Positions 1 through 6,768 of a stretch of DNA of 11,501 nt are shown piece by piece. The notes beneath the pieces were generated by a model. The model did no database searches. It was not told the origin of the DNA and worked only from the letters and a program-made list of their open reading frames with translations. Source of the DNA: Sulfurovum sp. bin170 (lineage in GTDB: Bacteria > Campylobacterota > Campylobacteria > Campylobacterales > Sulfurovaceae); the NCBI RefSeq assembly GCF_010892395.1, contig NZ_JAACKB010000416.1:1-11501 (forward strand), given 5' to 3'. A program made the position numbers and the translations under genes. Position 1 is the stretch's first letter. Each line of letters begins with the position of its first letter.

Positions 1-858
1 AATTTAGTTGCAAAAGGGACGCAAGAGAGCAAAATAACTATCCTAGACCAACTCTCTTTGGAGTATGGGACAAAAAATAGTGTGCCATTTTCTGAAATTT
101 CAGATGTTGCCTATGAGCAAAAGAGCAGACAACTTTTTATGATAGGTGATAAGGGTTATATATATAAATTCTCTGCAAATTTCAACAAAAAGATAGAAAA
201 TCTAAAATATATAGATGGTTTCAGAGTAAAAAAAGCCAAAAGAGAAGAGAGCCAACTTGATAGTGAGGGTCTAACTTACAACGATAAACAAGAACTTCTA
301 ATCTCTTTTGAGAGAAGAGCAAAAATCTCTAAGCTATCACCAAAAGGGCTGATAAAATTGGACTATAAGCTACCCAAAAAACTAAGAAAAACAACTGCAT
401 ATAGAGACAAAAATAAGATATTTGAAGCCCTTGCATTTCATCCCAAATATGGCATATTAACGATAGCAGAGTACCCTATCAAAAAAAGAAAAAAGAGCAA
501 CCAAACGATATACTCACTAAAAGGTAAAGAGTGGCATTTTAAAACAGAAAAATATAAAAATTCTGCTGTTACTGCGATAGAGGTTATGGATGATGGTAAT
601 ATCTTGGTCTTGGAGAGAGCATACAGTGGTCTATCCAATCCACTTATGATTACTCTAAAAAAAGTCTATATAGATAACTGTGACAAAAAAAACCGATGTA
701 AATCAGAGGTTCTTCTCTCGTTTGATAGCTTTGATAGTTGGGCTATGGGCAACTTTGAAGGTCTAGCAAAAGTTGGGAAAAATCGTTTTGTTATGGTCTC
801 AGACAATCAAAACAGATCTTTTTTGCCAACACTATTAATATATTTTGAGGTGAAATAG
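1..858 (+). CDS. Esterase-like activity of phytase family protein (PF13449-like), 5' end missing
   Basis: The reading frame is open to the left edge of the window, so the gene starts outside it. The TTG at 58 is only an internal codon. The 285 visible residues look like the phytase-like domain PF13449, a predicted beta-propeller usually exported to the periplasm or cell surface. The recurring family motifs appear in order: SEISDVAY (31-38), FMIGDKGYIYKF (46-57), DSEGL (87-91), FER (103-105), FEALAF (141-146), ILVLER (201-206), NFEGLA (251-256), VSDNQN (266-271) and TLLIYFEV (277-284). The enzymatic activity of this family is poorly defined, so no substrate is proposed. The protein is rich in lysine. 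Any signal peptide would lie upstream of the window. The stop overlaps the GTG of the next gene by one base (TAGTG), which indicates translational coupling with the PqiA-family protein. Confidence 0.82.
   Translation, partial: NLVAKGTQESKITILDQLSLEYGTKNSVPFSEISDVAYEQKSRQLFMIGDKGYIYKFSANFNKKIENLKYIDGFRVKKAKREESQLDSEGLTYNDKQELLISFERRAKISKLSPKGLIKLDYKLPKKLRKTTAYRDKNKIFEALAFHPKYGILTIAEYPIKKRKKSNQTIYSLKGKEWHFKTEKYKNSAVTAIEVMDDGNILVLERAYSGLSNPLMITLKKVYIDNCDKKNRCKSEVLLSFDSFDSWAMGNFEGLAKVGKNRFVMVSDNQNRSFLPTLLIYFEVK
847..852 (+). promoter_or_regulatory. Ribosome binding site GAGGTG supporting the GTG start at 858
   Basis: GAGGTG lies five bases upstream of the GTG at 858, inside the last codons of the phytase-like gene. 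This good Shine-Dalgarno match favours the one-base overlapping GTG as the start of the PqiA-family gene. No competing ATG with a ribosome site is seen just downstream. Confidence 0.55.
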
Positions 859-1697
859 TGTTAAAAGTATTAAGAATAGTCCTAATTTTAACTTCTCTTA
901 TAGCTCTTGGCTATTTTGGTATACAATCATACAGACATGCAAAACTATATGAGCAGAACACAGCAACCATAGCTAGTCACTGTGACGCAAATGGTCTAGC
1001 CCAAGGGAAGTTGGACAAATTCACCTCGGTTATCTCTTTTGGTTTTATAAAAGATGAGACAAAAGAGAAACTCGACAGACTAAAAAAAGAGCAGACTACC
1101 AACAGAGTGCTAGGTAAAACAAATCTATACTACTTTATGGTAACGCTCATATTTTTGATTATAATATCTCTAAGTTGTAGTCCAAGAGCAGGGACGATGA
1201 CTCTAGCCATAGCCTCTCTCATATCCCTCATATTTGGGCTTATTACCCCTATCCTAATGGTTACCATCCATAAAGAGGTTGAACACCTTGGAGATGTTAT
1301 ATTATCATTTGAATCAAAAGGGATACTAGGCTCTATATCAAAGCTATTTGAGAGTGGAGAGATAGCTGTTGCTATCACTATTTTACTCTTCTCTGTTATC
1401 GTCCCTCTAGCCAAAATAGTCACTCTTATTTTTACCATAATCTTTAGAGACTACAGATTTAGCCACCATCTAGTAGAGTTCTTTCGGCACATAGGAAAAT
1501 GGTCTATGATAGATGTTTTTGTAGTAGCTACACTTTTAGTATATCTCACTAGCAACAAAGGTAGCGTAAGCCATGCAGAGATAGAGGTAGGTCTCTACTT
1601 CTTTTTGGCTTATGTGATTCTCTCTATGGTTACTACTATAAAAATGAAGAGGGTTATATCACCATCTTCACGGCAACATGCTCTTGAAATGCCTTAA
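858..1697 (+). CDS. PqiA-family (paraquat-inducible protein A) integral membrane protein, single domain
   Basis: The 279 residues contain one PqiA domain (PF04403). The best signature is GKWSMIDVFVVATL at 213-226, matching the W-S-M-[LI]-D-V-F-V-V-A motif of PqiA/LetA. Hydrophobic segments are visible at about 4-22, 90-106, 112-137, 168-196, 216-231 and 244-262. A hydrophilic stretch at 24-88 between the first and second segments is probably periplasmic. E. coli PqiA and LetA carry two such domains with cysteine-rich zinc ribbons. This protein has a single domain and no CxxC pairs. PqiA/LetA proteins partner with MCE proteins (PqiB, LetB) in lipid transport across the envelope, but no MCE gene is in the window. 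It probably forms an operon with the phytase-like gene. Its last 44 bases overlap the convergent DUF493 gene. Confidence 0.8.
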   Translation: MLKVLRIVLILTSLIALGYFGIQSYRHAKLYEQNTATIASHCDANGLAQGKLDKFTSVISFGFIKDETKEKLDRLKKEQTTNRVLGKTNLYYFMVTLIFLIIISLSCSPRAGTMTLAIASLISLIFGLITPILMVTIHKEVEHLGDVILSFESKGILGSISKLFESGEIAVAITILLFSVIVPLAKIVTLIFTIIFRDYRFSHHLVEFFRHIGKWSMIDVFVVATLLVYLTSNKGSVSHAEIEVGLYFFLAYVILSMVTTIKMKRVISPSSRQHALEMP

Positions 1698-1923
1698 ATA
1701 TAGCATTTCTCTCATCTTCCGAAGCCACATTACAACTGGCATTTAGGCTATGAAACTTCCCTTTGCTAGAGCTATTCCCTGCTCTACTCTTATAGTCTCT
1801 ATCTCCCATAATATCAGAGATAGATACTTCTAATTCCACTTTGTTAGTTCCAATAATCTTATACTCCCATTGGCAAGGATACTCAATATTTGGTTTAGTT
1901 TGACACTTATCATCTAAAATCAT
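1654..1923 (-). CDS. DUF493 (UPF0250/YbeD-like) family protein
   Basis: This 89-residue cytosolic protein resembles DUF493 (PF04359), known structurally from E. coli YbeD and H. pylori HP0495. Visible family features are [11 protein letters not shown] (15-25), the [13 protein letters not shown] strand (51-63), SEDERNAIF (68-76) near the C-terminal helix, and the closing VAVKMVI. The fold is a small alpha/beta regulatory-type (ACT-like) domain of unknown function. It has no signal peptide or membrane segment. Its ATG overlaps the TGA of moaC as ATGA (positions 1923 to 1920 on the minus strand), so translation is probably coupled to moaC. The 3' end overlaps the tail of the convergent PqiA-family gene by 44 bases. 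There is no sign that it acts in molybdopterin synthesis beyond this adjacency. Confidence 0.82.
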   Translation of the reverse strand: MILDDKCQTKPNIEYPCQWEYKIIGTNKVELEVSISDIMGDRDYKSRAGNSSSKGKFHSLNASCNVASEDERNAIFKAFQEHVAVKMVI

Positions 1924-2390
1924 CTGTTAAAATCACCTGAGTTACCCCCTGATTTTTTCTCTAGTTGTATATTTTTAATTACCATACCTTTGTCAATAGC
2001 TTTTAGCATATCATAAATGGTAAGGAGTCCCACACTCACACCTGTCAAAGCTTCCATCTCCACACCTGTCTGCCCTTTGAGTTTCGCTCTAACTGTGAGC
2101 TTGAACCCAGGTAGTTCAGATAGCTCTTCAATATCTGTCTTGACAGAAGTAAGCATCAGAGGATGACACATAGGAATAAGTGTACTAGTCTGTTTAGCCC
2201 CCTGTATCGCTGCGATTACGGCTGTTTGAAGTACAGGGCCTTTTTTTGCAGAGTTTGCTACTACTGCATCATACGCTTCGCGTGTAACCTCAATAATCCC
2301 AGAGGCAACAGCAACACGGGTTGTCTCCTCTTTATCTGAGACATCAACCATCTTAGGTTTGTTATTCTCATCCAAATGAGTTAAGTTCAT
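1920..2390 (-). CDS. moaC: Cyclic pyranopterin monophosphate synthase MoaC
   Basis: MoaC converts the 3',8-cyclo-dihydro-GTP made by MoaA into cyclic pyranopterin monophosphate, an early cytosolic step of molybdenum cofactor synthesis. The 156-residue length is normal for the family. Diagnostic segments are MVDVSDK (14-20), [20 protein letters not shown] (50-69), the active-site IPMCHPL (72-78), [13 protein letters not shown] (109-121) and [15 protein letters not shown] (124-138). D127 and K130 correspond to the catalytic D128 and K131 of the E. coli enzyme, and H76 and E111 are also in place. The start is supported by AGGA at 2397-2400, six bases upstream of the ATG. It is the first gene of a two-gene unit with DUF493 and is divergent from the SQR-like gene. 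Its presence implies that the organism makes molybdoenzymes. Confidence 0.97.
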   Translation of the reverse strand: MNLTHLDENNKPKMVDVSDKEETTRVAVASGIIEVTREAYDAVVANSAKKGPVLQTAVIAAIQGAKQTSTLIPMCHPLMLTSVKTDIEELSELPGFKLTVRAKLKGQTGVEMEALTGVSVGLLTIYDMLKAIDKGMVIKNIQLEKKSGGNSGDFNR

Positions 2391-2496
2391 AATGCTTCCT
2401 AAATTTTTATAGCAATTTTACCCAAAAAATACTTTTCCCTATACATAAATTCTTTATTAGGAGAATATTTATCTTATTTATAGTAGAATAACAGAT

Positions 2497-2502
2497 TATA
2501 AT
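2497..2502 (+). promoter_or_regulatory. Candidate -10 box for the SQR-like gene
   Basis: A perfect TATAAT lies 49 bases upstream of the ATG at 2552 in the 161-base gap between moaC and the SQR-like gene. No convincing -35 box is seen, which is usual for the Campylobacterota housekeeping sigma factor. The gap is very AT-rich, so a chance match is possible. I could not place a convincing moaC promoter on the other strand; TATAAA at 2411-2406 (minus) is the best candidate. Confidence 0.4.
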
Positions 2503-2537
2503 TCAAATCATAATTTAAACTTAATTTAATTAATACG

Positions 2538-2543
2538 AAAGGA
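2538..2543 (+). promoter_or_regulatory. Ribosome binding site AAAGGA fixing the ATG start at 2552
   Basis: AAAGGA is followed by an eight-base spacer and then ATG at 2552. A TTG directly before it (2549) could be read as a start but would be only five bases from the site and less efficient. The chosen start therefore gives a 389-residue protein beginning MKKVLVLGGG. Confidence 0.7.
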
Positions 2544-2551
2544 TTTTATTG

Positions 2552-3721
2552 ATGAAAAAAGTTTTAGTACTTGGTGGGGGCTTCGCAGGTGTTGAGGCTG
2601 CCATCTATCTAAAAAAACAGGGTATAGAGACTACACTAGTGAGTGATAGAGACTATTTTTATATCTATCCAACATCTATATGGATACCTACAGGCGAGAC
2701 AACAAAAGATAAAATATCTGTGCCACTTGACCAGTTAGCACAAAAACATGGTTTCCAACTTATCGTAGACCCTGTAACTGCACTTGAAGCCAAAGAGAAA
2801 AAAGTTACTCTAGCAAGTGGTAGAGTTTTGAATGAGTTTGAGTATATCGTGGTGGCGATGGGTCAAGACAAGATGAAACATAAGGGCATAGAAAACACTC
2901 TATCCATCTGTGGAAAACCAGAAGAGGCAGAGGAGCTATATGAGCGACTTAGCAGACTAGTCGACAGAGGTTCAGGAAAAATTGCAATGGGCTTTGGTGG
3001 AAATCCACATGATACATCAGCCGTGCGTGGTGGACCAGCATTTGAGGTGCTGTTTAATGTCAATACTATGCTAAAGAGAAAAGGTATAAGAGATAAATTT
3101 GAACTTACATTTTTTGCACCAATGGCAAAACCAGGGCAAAAGATGGGGCCAAAAGCGTTGGTGATGATGGACAAGATGTTTGGAATGACAAATATCAATA
3201 AAAAAGTTGGTTCAAAAATCACAGAGTTCGAAGCAGATGGTATCAGATTTGAAGATGGGACTAAACTAGAGTCCGATTTGACTATGTTTATCTCAGCAGG
3301 AAAAGGACACTCTGTTATTGAATCCTCTGACCTACCTATTAGTGATGCAGGATTTGTAGTAACCAATGAGTATAACGAAATAGATGGCTTTGATGGTGTC
3401 TATGCTATTGGCGATTCAGCCTCTCTAATGGGACCCGATTGGAGAGCGAAACAGGGACATGTAGCAGAGGTAATGGCAAAAAATGTTTCTTATAATATCT
3501 TCCAAAAGATGCAAAAAATCAACTCAAAACGGAGCTATATGGAGCATCTCAATATCCTATGTGTTATGGATACAGGTGATGGTGCAGCGTTCGTATTTAG
3601 AAATGACAGTGGTGGAAAGATTATACCTCTGCCAATTATTGGTCACTGGATGAAAAAGGGTTGGGGTTGGTATTGTAAAAATTCTAAACTTGGGAAGATT
3701 CCTAGAATTCCAGGAATGTAA
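2552..3721 (+). CDS. SQR-like FAD-dependent oxidoreductase (sulfide:quinone oxidoreductase family)
   Basis: The 389-residue flavoprotein has an N-terminal Rossmann FAD motif LGGGFAGVEAA (7-17). A second FAD-binding motif, VYAIGDSAS, is at 283-291. An SQR-type C-terminus (HWMKKGWGWYCKN, 365-377) is rich in aromatic and basic residues and could dock at the membrane surface. SQRs oxidise sulfide to polysulfide and pass electrons to quinone. The family's cysteines are only partly conserved. C120 (SICGKPEEAEEL) and C337 (ILCVMDTGDGAAF) sit at expected SQR positions. The position of the catalytic cysteine just before the GPA(Y/F)E motif holds R159 (VRGGPAFE). The only other cysteine is C375. The protein may therefore be a divergent SQR type or a relative with another substrate. 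It has its own promoter-like region and is followed by a REP-type repeat and a DUF6858-like gene on the same strand. Confidence 0.8.
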   Translation: MKKVLVLGGGFAGVEAAIYLKKQGIETTLVSDRDYFYIYPTSIWIPTGETTKDKISVPLDQLAQKHGFQLIVDPVTALEAKEKKVTLASGRVLNEFEYIVVAMGQDKMKHKGIENTLSICGKPEEAEELYERLSRLVDRGSGKIAMGFGGNPHDTSAVRGGPAFEVLFNVNTMLKRKGIRDKFELTFFAPMAKPGQKMGPKALVMMDKMFGMTNINKKVGSKITEFEADGIRFEDGTKLESDLTMFISAGKGHSVIESSDLPISDAGFVVTNEYNEIDGFDGVYAIGDSASLMGPDWRAKQGHVAEVMAKNVSYNIFQKMQKINSKRSYMEHLNILCVMDTGDGAAFVFRNDSGGKIIPLPIIGHWMKKGWGWYCKNSKLGKIPRIPGM

Positions 3722-3736
3722 GAGAATACTTTTTCC

Positions 3737-3836
3737 TCTCGTTCCATCCTCTCTGAGGTGGAATGCATAGGGACAAACAACGGAAATCAATGCATAAATT
3801 GTCTATGCATTCCACCTGAGGACAGGTGGAACGAGA
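3737..3836. repeat. REP/BIME-like pair of inverted hairpins
   Basis: Two 34-base arms (3737-3770 and 3803-3836) are inverted copies. They match over the outer ten bases and the inner fifteen (AGGTGGAATGCATAG), with differences in between. Each arm also folds on itself. The right arm has TTCCACCT paired with AGGTGGAA around a six-base loop. The left arm has TTCCATCCTC paired with GAGGTGGAA with one bulged base. The 32-base spacer holds a further ATGCAT-type motif. This architecture is typical of bacterial interspersed REP pairs rather than of a simple terminator, because no T-run follows. It fills most of the 138-base gap between the SQR-like and DUF6858-like genes and may stabilise the upstream mRNA 3' end. 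Confidence 0.75.
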
Positions 3837-3859
3837 CGGTGTCTAGATAAAGGAAAAAA

Positions 3860-4252
3860 ATGAAACAGATAATAGTAATGGAAAAATACCCAGTATTTAC
3901 AATAGAGATTAACAAAGATGAGACCAGTCACCAAAGTGTAGATGAAATTTTAGCTTATATGAAAGAGAAGATTGACACACACCCAGTTGCAACTTATATT
4001 GGAGAGTTTGACCACTATACCCACACTTCAAACCTAGAAATAGGTGAAATTAACCCAAAGATATTAGATGCCAAAAATATTATCTGCTGTTTTGGAAAAA
4101 AAATACCAAAGCCAGAAGTATTAGCCGTACGACCTCGCTCTATTGGCATAGCCGAACTTGCTGATAAATTTGTAGTAAGTTTTTTAGAAGCCCCAAATCC
4201 TGATGCAAACAGAGAGATGGAGAGTTGGGTTAAGGGTATTGCAAACAGTTAA
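3860..4252 (+). CDS. Conserved hypothetical protein, probably DUF6858 family
   Basis: I do not know a function for this 130-residue soluble protein. It resembles conserved Campylobacterota proteins that I recall as DUF6858, an assignment from memory. Visible features are MEKYPVFTIEI (7-17), HPVATYIGEFDHYTHT (41-56) with three histidines, IGEINPKILDAKNIICCFGK (61-80) with adjacent cysteines C76 and C77, AVRPRSIGIAEL (89-100), and SFLEAPNPDANREMESWVKG (107-126). The conserved His and Cys residues could bind a metal, but this is conjecture. There is no signal peptide or membrane helix. The start is supported by AGGA at 3851-3854, five bases upstream of the ATG. The TAA overlaps the stop of the convergent sugar transferase (TTAA, 4249-4252), and a hairpin terminator follows at once. 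Confidence 0.75.
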   Translation: MKQIIVMEKYPVFTIEINKDETSHQSVDEILAYMKEKIDTHPVATYIGEFDHYTHTSNLEIGEINPKILDAKNIICCFGKKIPKPEVLAVRPRSIGIAELADKFVVSFLEAPNPDANREMESWVKGIANS

Positions 4253-5187
4253 AAATTCGAGAGATTCTCTCGTTTTTTAGTCAAAACAAAAAGTATAGTT
4301 TTCCATATAACCTCTAACTCCAAAAAAATATTCCAATTTTTAATATAGTAGAGGTCATACATAAGCTTCTCTTTGGCATCAAGTTTCCCTGAACCATACT
4401 GATATTTAATCTGTGCAAGACCTGTAATCCCAGGGGCTACGATATGTCGTTGGGTATAGTATGGAATAGATTTCTCAAACTCATTTGTCCATATCTTGCG
4501 TTCGGGTCGTGGCCCCACAAAATGCATCTCCCCCTTAAAGACATTCCAAAGCTGAATCAGCTCATCTATCTTCGTATACCGTATCTTCTCACCCCACGGA
4601 AAAGCTCTTGGGTCATTATCAGTTGCAAATTTTGCTCCATCTTTCTCTGCATCTATATTCATAGAGCGAAGTTTAATACAGGAGAATTCACACTCCCCAA
4701 GACCTACTCGTTTTTGTCTAAAAAACAGCGTTCCAGGGGATTCCTTTTTGATTCTATAGGCAGAGTATATAACAGCTAGTAGAGTTGGAATCAAAAGCAT
4801 TATAATAGCAATAAAGTCAACTACTCTTTTTTGAATTTTTTGAAATGTTGTATAGGAGTGAATATCATCTAAAAAAGAGACATCAAACGATTCATCGAGA
4901 ATAAGACACTTATGCAGATACTTCTCCATAAAGTGTTCCACTGTCATATATCTAATCCCTCTAATTTCAAGTTTTGTAAGGTAAGTTAGGAGTTTGGGAG
5001 GTAGGGCAGCCTTTGTATTTAATACAATTAGTTTGCTATTTGCAGATTTTAAAATTTTTTTAATTTGTATGGTACACTCTTCTGCTGGAAGCGTTTTGTA
5101 ACTTATCTGGTTGATAGTATTAAATCTTTTTTTTAATCTATCCTTCTCTACCCTGCTAAAGCTATATCTATCACCCAAAATTATCAT
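4249..5187 (-). CDS. Polyprenyl-phosphate sugar-1-phosphate transferase (Bac_transf, PF02397)
   Basis: The 312-residue protein ends in a bacterial sugar transferase domain of the WcaJ/ExoY/PglC superfamily. Such enzymes move a sugar-1-phosphate from a nucleotide sugar to undecaprenyl phosphate at the inner membrane, starting a polysaccharide or glycan. A single hydrophobic segment at about 122-144 (with P134, as in the re-entrant helix of PglC) precedes the domain. Motifs are PGTLFFRQKRVGLGE (151-165), IKLRSM (171-176), DNDPRAF (190-196), TKIDELIQLWNVFKGEM (205-221), VGPRPER (224-230), APGITGLAQI (251-260) and YDLYYIKNW (277-285). The N-terminal 120 residues are hydrophilic and lack the four-helix bundle of long WcaJ-type enzymes. 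The sugar cannot be read from the sequence. No glycosyltransferases or polymerase genes flank it, so it is an isolated member. The ribosome site is weak, so the start is less certain. Confidence 0.88.
   Translation of the reverse strand: MIILGDRYSFSRVEKDRLKKRFNTINQISYKTLPAEECTIQIKKILKSANSKLIVLNTKAALPPKLLTYLTKLEIRGIRYMTVEHFMEKYLHKCLILDESFDVSFLDDIHSYTTFQKIQKRVVDFIAIIMLLIPTLLAVIYSAYRIKKESPGTLFFRQKRVGLGECEFSCIKLRSMNIDAEKDGAKFATDNDPRAFPWGEKIRYTKIDELIQLWNVFKGEMHFVGPRPERKIWTNEFEKSIPYYTQRHIVAPGITGLAQIKYQYGSGKLDAKEKLMYDLYYIKNWNIFLELEVIWKTILFVLTKKRENLSNF
4258..4278 (+). terminator. Rho-independent terminator after the DUF6858-like gene
   Basis: CGAGAG / ATT / CTCTCG forms a perfect six-pair stem followed by six T residues, beginning five bases after the stop codon of the upstream gene. 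On the minus strand the same stem is followed by AATTTTTAA, so it could also stop transcription of the convergent sugar transferase gene. The hairpin lies within the last codons of that gene. Confidence 0.8.
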
Positions 5188-5276
5188 ATAAAGACTTTAA
5201 AATTTATTATTTATATTATTTTACATTAACTTCACTATAAATATGATGATAAACTAAACATTAATGGCTCTTAGGT

Positions 5277-5282
5277 TATAAT
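5277..5282 (+). promoter_or_regulatory. Candidate -10 box for gltX
   Basis: GGTTATAAT ends 39 bases upstream of the gltX ATG in the 134-base divergent gap shared with the sugar transferase gene. The TATAAT is exact and no good -35 box is visible. The gltX ribosome site GAAGG (5310-5314) lies seven bases before the ATG. The rest of the gap is AT-rich, with no structure that I can support. Confidence 0.45.
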
Positions 5283-5321
5283 TTTCGCGATTATTTCAAT
5301 TATTTTAATGAAGGCTAACAG

Positions 5322-6734
5322 ATGATAACAACTCGTTTTGCACCATCACCAACAGGATATTTACATATTGGAGGGCTAAGAACAGCTCTCTTCTCATGGT
5401 TATGGGCTAGAAAAAATAGGGGAGAGTTCCTCCTTCGTATAGAAGATACAGACCTATCAAGAAACTCAGATGAGGCATTAGAGGCTATTTTAAAAGCTTT
5501 TGATTGGGTAGGGATGAGTTACGATGGAGATGCAATCTACCAATCGAAACGGTTTGATATTTATAAAAAATATATAGACCAACTTCTGGAAGAGGGCAAA
5601 GCGTACAAGTGCTACATGAGTAAAGATGAGCTAACAGTCCTGCGTGAAGAGCAGATGTCCAAAGGTGAGAGAACACGGTATGACGGTCGATACAGAGACT
5701 TTAATGGAACTCCTCCAGAGGGTGTGGAGCCAGTGATTCGTATTAAGGCTCCACAGGAGGGTAATATTATCTTCAATGATGGTGTAAAGGGTGAGATTAC
5801 TATCGCTTCAACAGAGGTTGATGATTTTGTTATCGCTAGAACAGGAGGAGTTCCTACCTATAATTTTGTGGTAGCGATTGATGATGCTCTTATGAACCTC
5901 ACCGATGTGATTCGTGGTGATGACCATCTATATAATACACCAAAACAGATTGTAGTCTATGAAGCTCTTGGATTTGAGATACCAAACTTCTACCATGTAG
6001 CGATGATAAACAATGAACAGGGCAAAAAACTATCAAAAAGAGATGGTGCAACCGATGTGATGGAGTACAAAACTCTTGGCTATCTACCAGAAGCATTGTT
6101 AAATTTCTTGGTGCGTTTGGGTTGGAGTCATGGAGACCAAGAGATATTTAGTATAGATGAGATGATAGAGCTGTTTGAGCCAAAAAATATTAATAGAAGT
6201 TCATCGAATTATAATCTTGATAAGCTCTTGTGGTTAAATGCACACTATATTAAAAATATGCCAAATGAGCAGTTGGCAATTCGGTTAAAAGAGTATAGTA
6301 TAGAGGTTGAAGGGCATGATAAACTAGAACTTCTATTGGATGCGACCAAAGAGCGAGGTAAAACTCTAGTGGAACTGGCATCGCAGATAAATCTGATTAT
6401 GAACGCTCCAACAGAGTATAATCCCAAAAATGTCAAAAAAGCCTTCAAGGGTGAAGCTAAAAACATCTTAGCAGATTTTGCAATGATGTTAAAAGAGTGG
6501 GAGAGACCTCTGCATACACCACCAGAGTATCATGCTGTTATAGATAATTTTGTTAAGAGCAAAGAGATAGGTTTTGGCAAGATTGGAATGCCTCTTCGTG
6601 TTAGTCTATTGGGTTCTATGACTGGTTCTGGTCTTGATGAGATTATGGCTATTATTGGGGTTGAGGAGACTATTTCTCGTATTGAAAGAGCGATTGAATT
6701 CGTAGGGTCGGTAACACCGACCACAAATATTTAA
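5322..6734 (+). CDS. gltX: Glutamyl-tRNA synthetase (GltX1 type)
   Basis: This class I aminoacyl-tRNA synthetase charges tRNA with glutamate in the cytosol. The 470 residues carry the ATP-binding FAPSPTGYLHIGG (6-18, HIGH motif) and the KLSKR loop (236-240, KMSKS equivalent). IEDTDLSRNS (40-49) and VIRGDDHLYNTPKQI (196-210) are also in place. From memory the sequence tracks H. pylori GltX1 nearly end to end, including NFLVRLGWS (261-269) and the anticodon-binding C-terminal domain. It does not look like GltX2, the paralogue that mischarges tRNA-Gln in this phylum. The last residues VGSVTPT are encoded by one arm of an inverted repeat (6702-6722) and extend past the usual family end. The TAA overlaps the stop of convergent queF (TTAA at 6731-6734). 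Confidence 0.97.
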   Translation: MITTRFAPSPTGYLHIGGLRTALFSWLWARKNRGEFLLRIEDTDLSRNSDEALEAILKAFDWVGMSYDGDAIYQSKRFDIYKKYIDQLLEEGKAYKCYMSKDELTVLREEQMSKGERTRYDGRYRDFNGTPPEGVEPVIRIKAPQEGNIIFNDGVKGEITIASTEVDDFVIARTGGVPTYNFVVAIDDALMNLTDVIRGDDHLYNTPKQIVVYEALGFEIPNFYHVAMINNEQGKKLSKRDGATDVMEYKTLGYLPEALLNFLVRLGWSHGDQEIFSIDEMIELFEPKNINRSSSNYNLDKLLWLNAHYIKNMPNEQLAIRLKEYSIEVEGHDKLELLLDATKERGKTLVELASQINLIMNAPTEYNPKNVKKAFKGEAKNILADFAMMLKEWERPLHTPPEYHAVIDNFVKSKEIGFGKIGMPLRVSLLGSMTGSGLDEIMAIIGVEETISRIERAIEFVGSVTPTTNI

Positions 6735-6768
6735 ATATGGTCAATTTGGTCGGTGTTACCGACCCTAC
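6702..6768. repeat. REP-type bimotif: perfect 21-bp inverted repeat spanning the gltX and queF 3' ends
   Basis: The arms 6702-6722 and 6748-6768 are exact reverse complements. Each reads GTAG followed by the palindrome GGTCGGT / AAC / ACCGACC. A 5' GTAG or GGAG tetranucleotide before a palindrome is the hallmark of REP sequences mobilised by RAYT (TnpA-REP) enzymes. The two copies are in inverted orientation with a 25-base AT-rich spacer that contains both stop codons. The left arm is translated as VGSVTPT in GltX. The right arm is translated in another frame, as part of SRVGNTD, in QueF. The full repeat can form a 21-pair stem in either transcript. Confidence 0.88.

Noticed and set aside
58..60. 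TTG as the start of the phytase-like gene
   Set aside because: The frame is open from position 1 with sensible sequence and no stop, so the gene continues to the left of the window.
2549..2551. TTG as the start of the SQR-like gene
   Set aside because: The ATG at 2552 follows directly and is eight bases from AAAGGA, a better spacing than the five for TTG.
2391..2551. Molybdenum cofactor riboswitch upstream of moaC
   Set aside because: The gap is short and AT-rich with no conserved stems visible, and moaC has a plain AGGA ribosome site.
2863..3366. 167-codon minus-strand open frame within the SQR-like gene
   Set aside because: It is an antisense shadow of a well-supported flavoprotein gene, is rich in Ser and Pro, and shows no domain.
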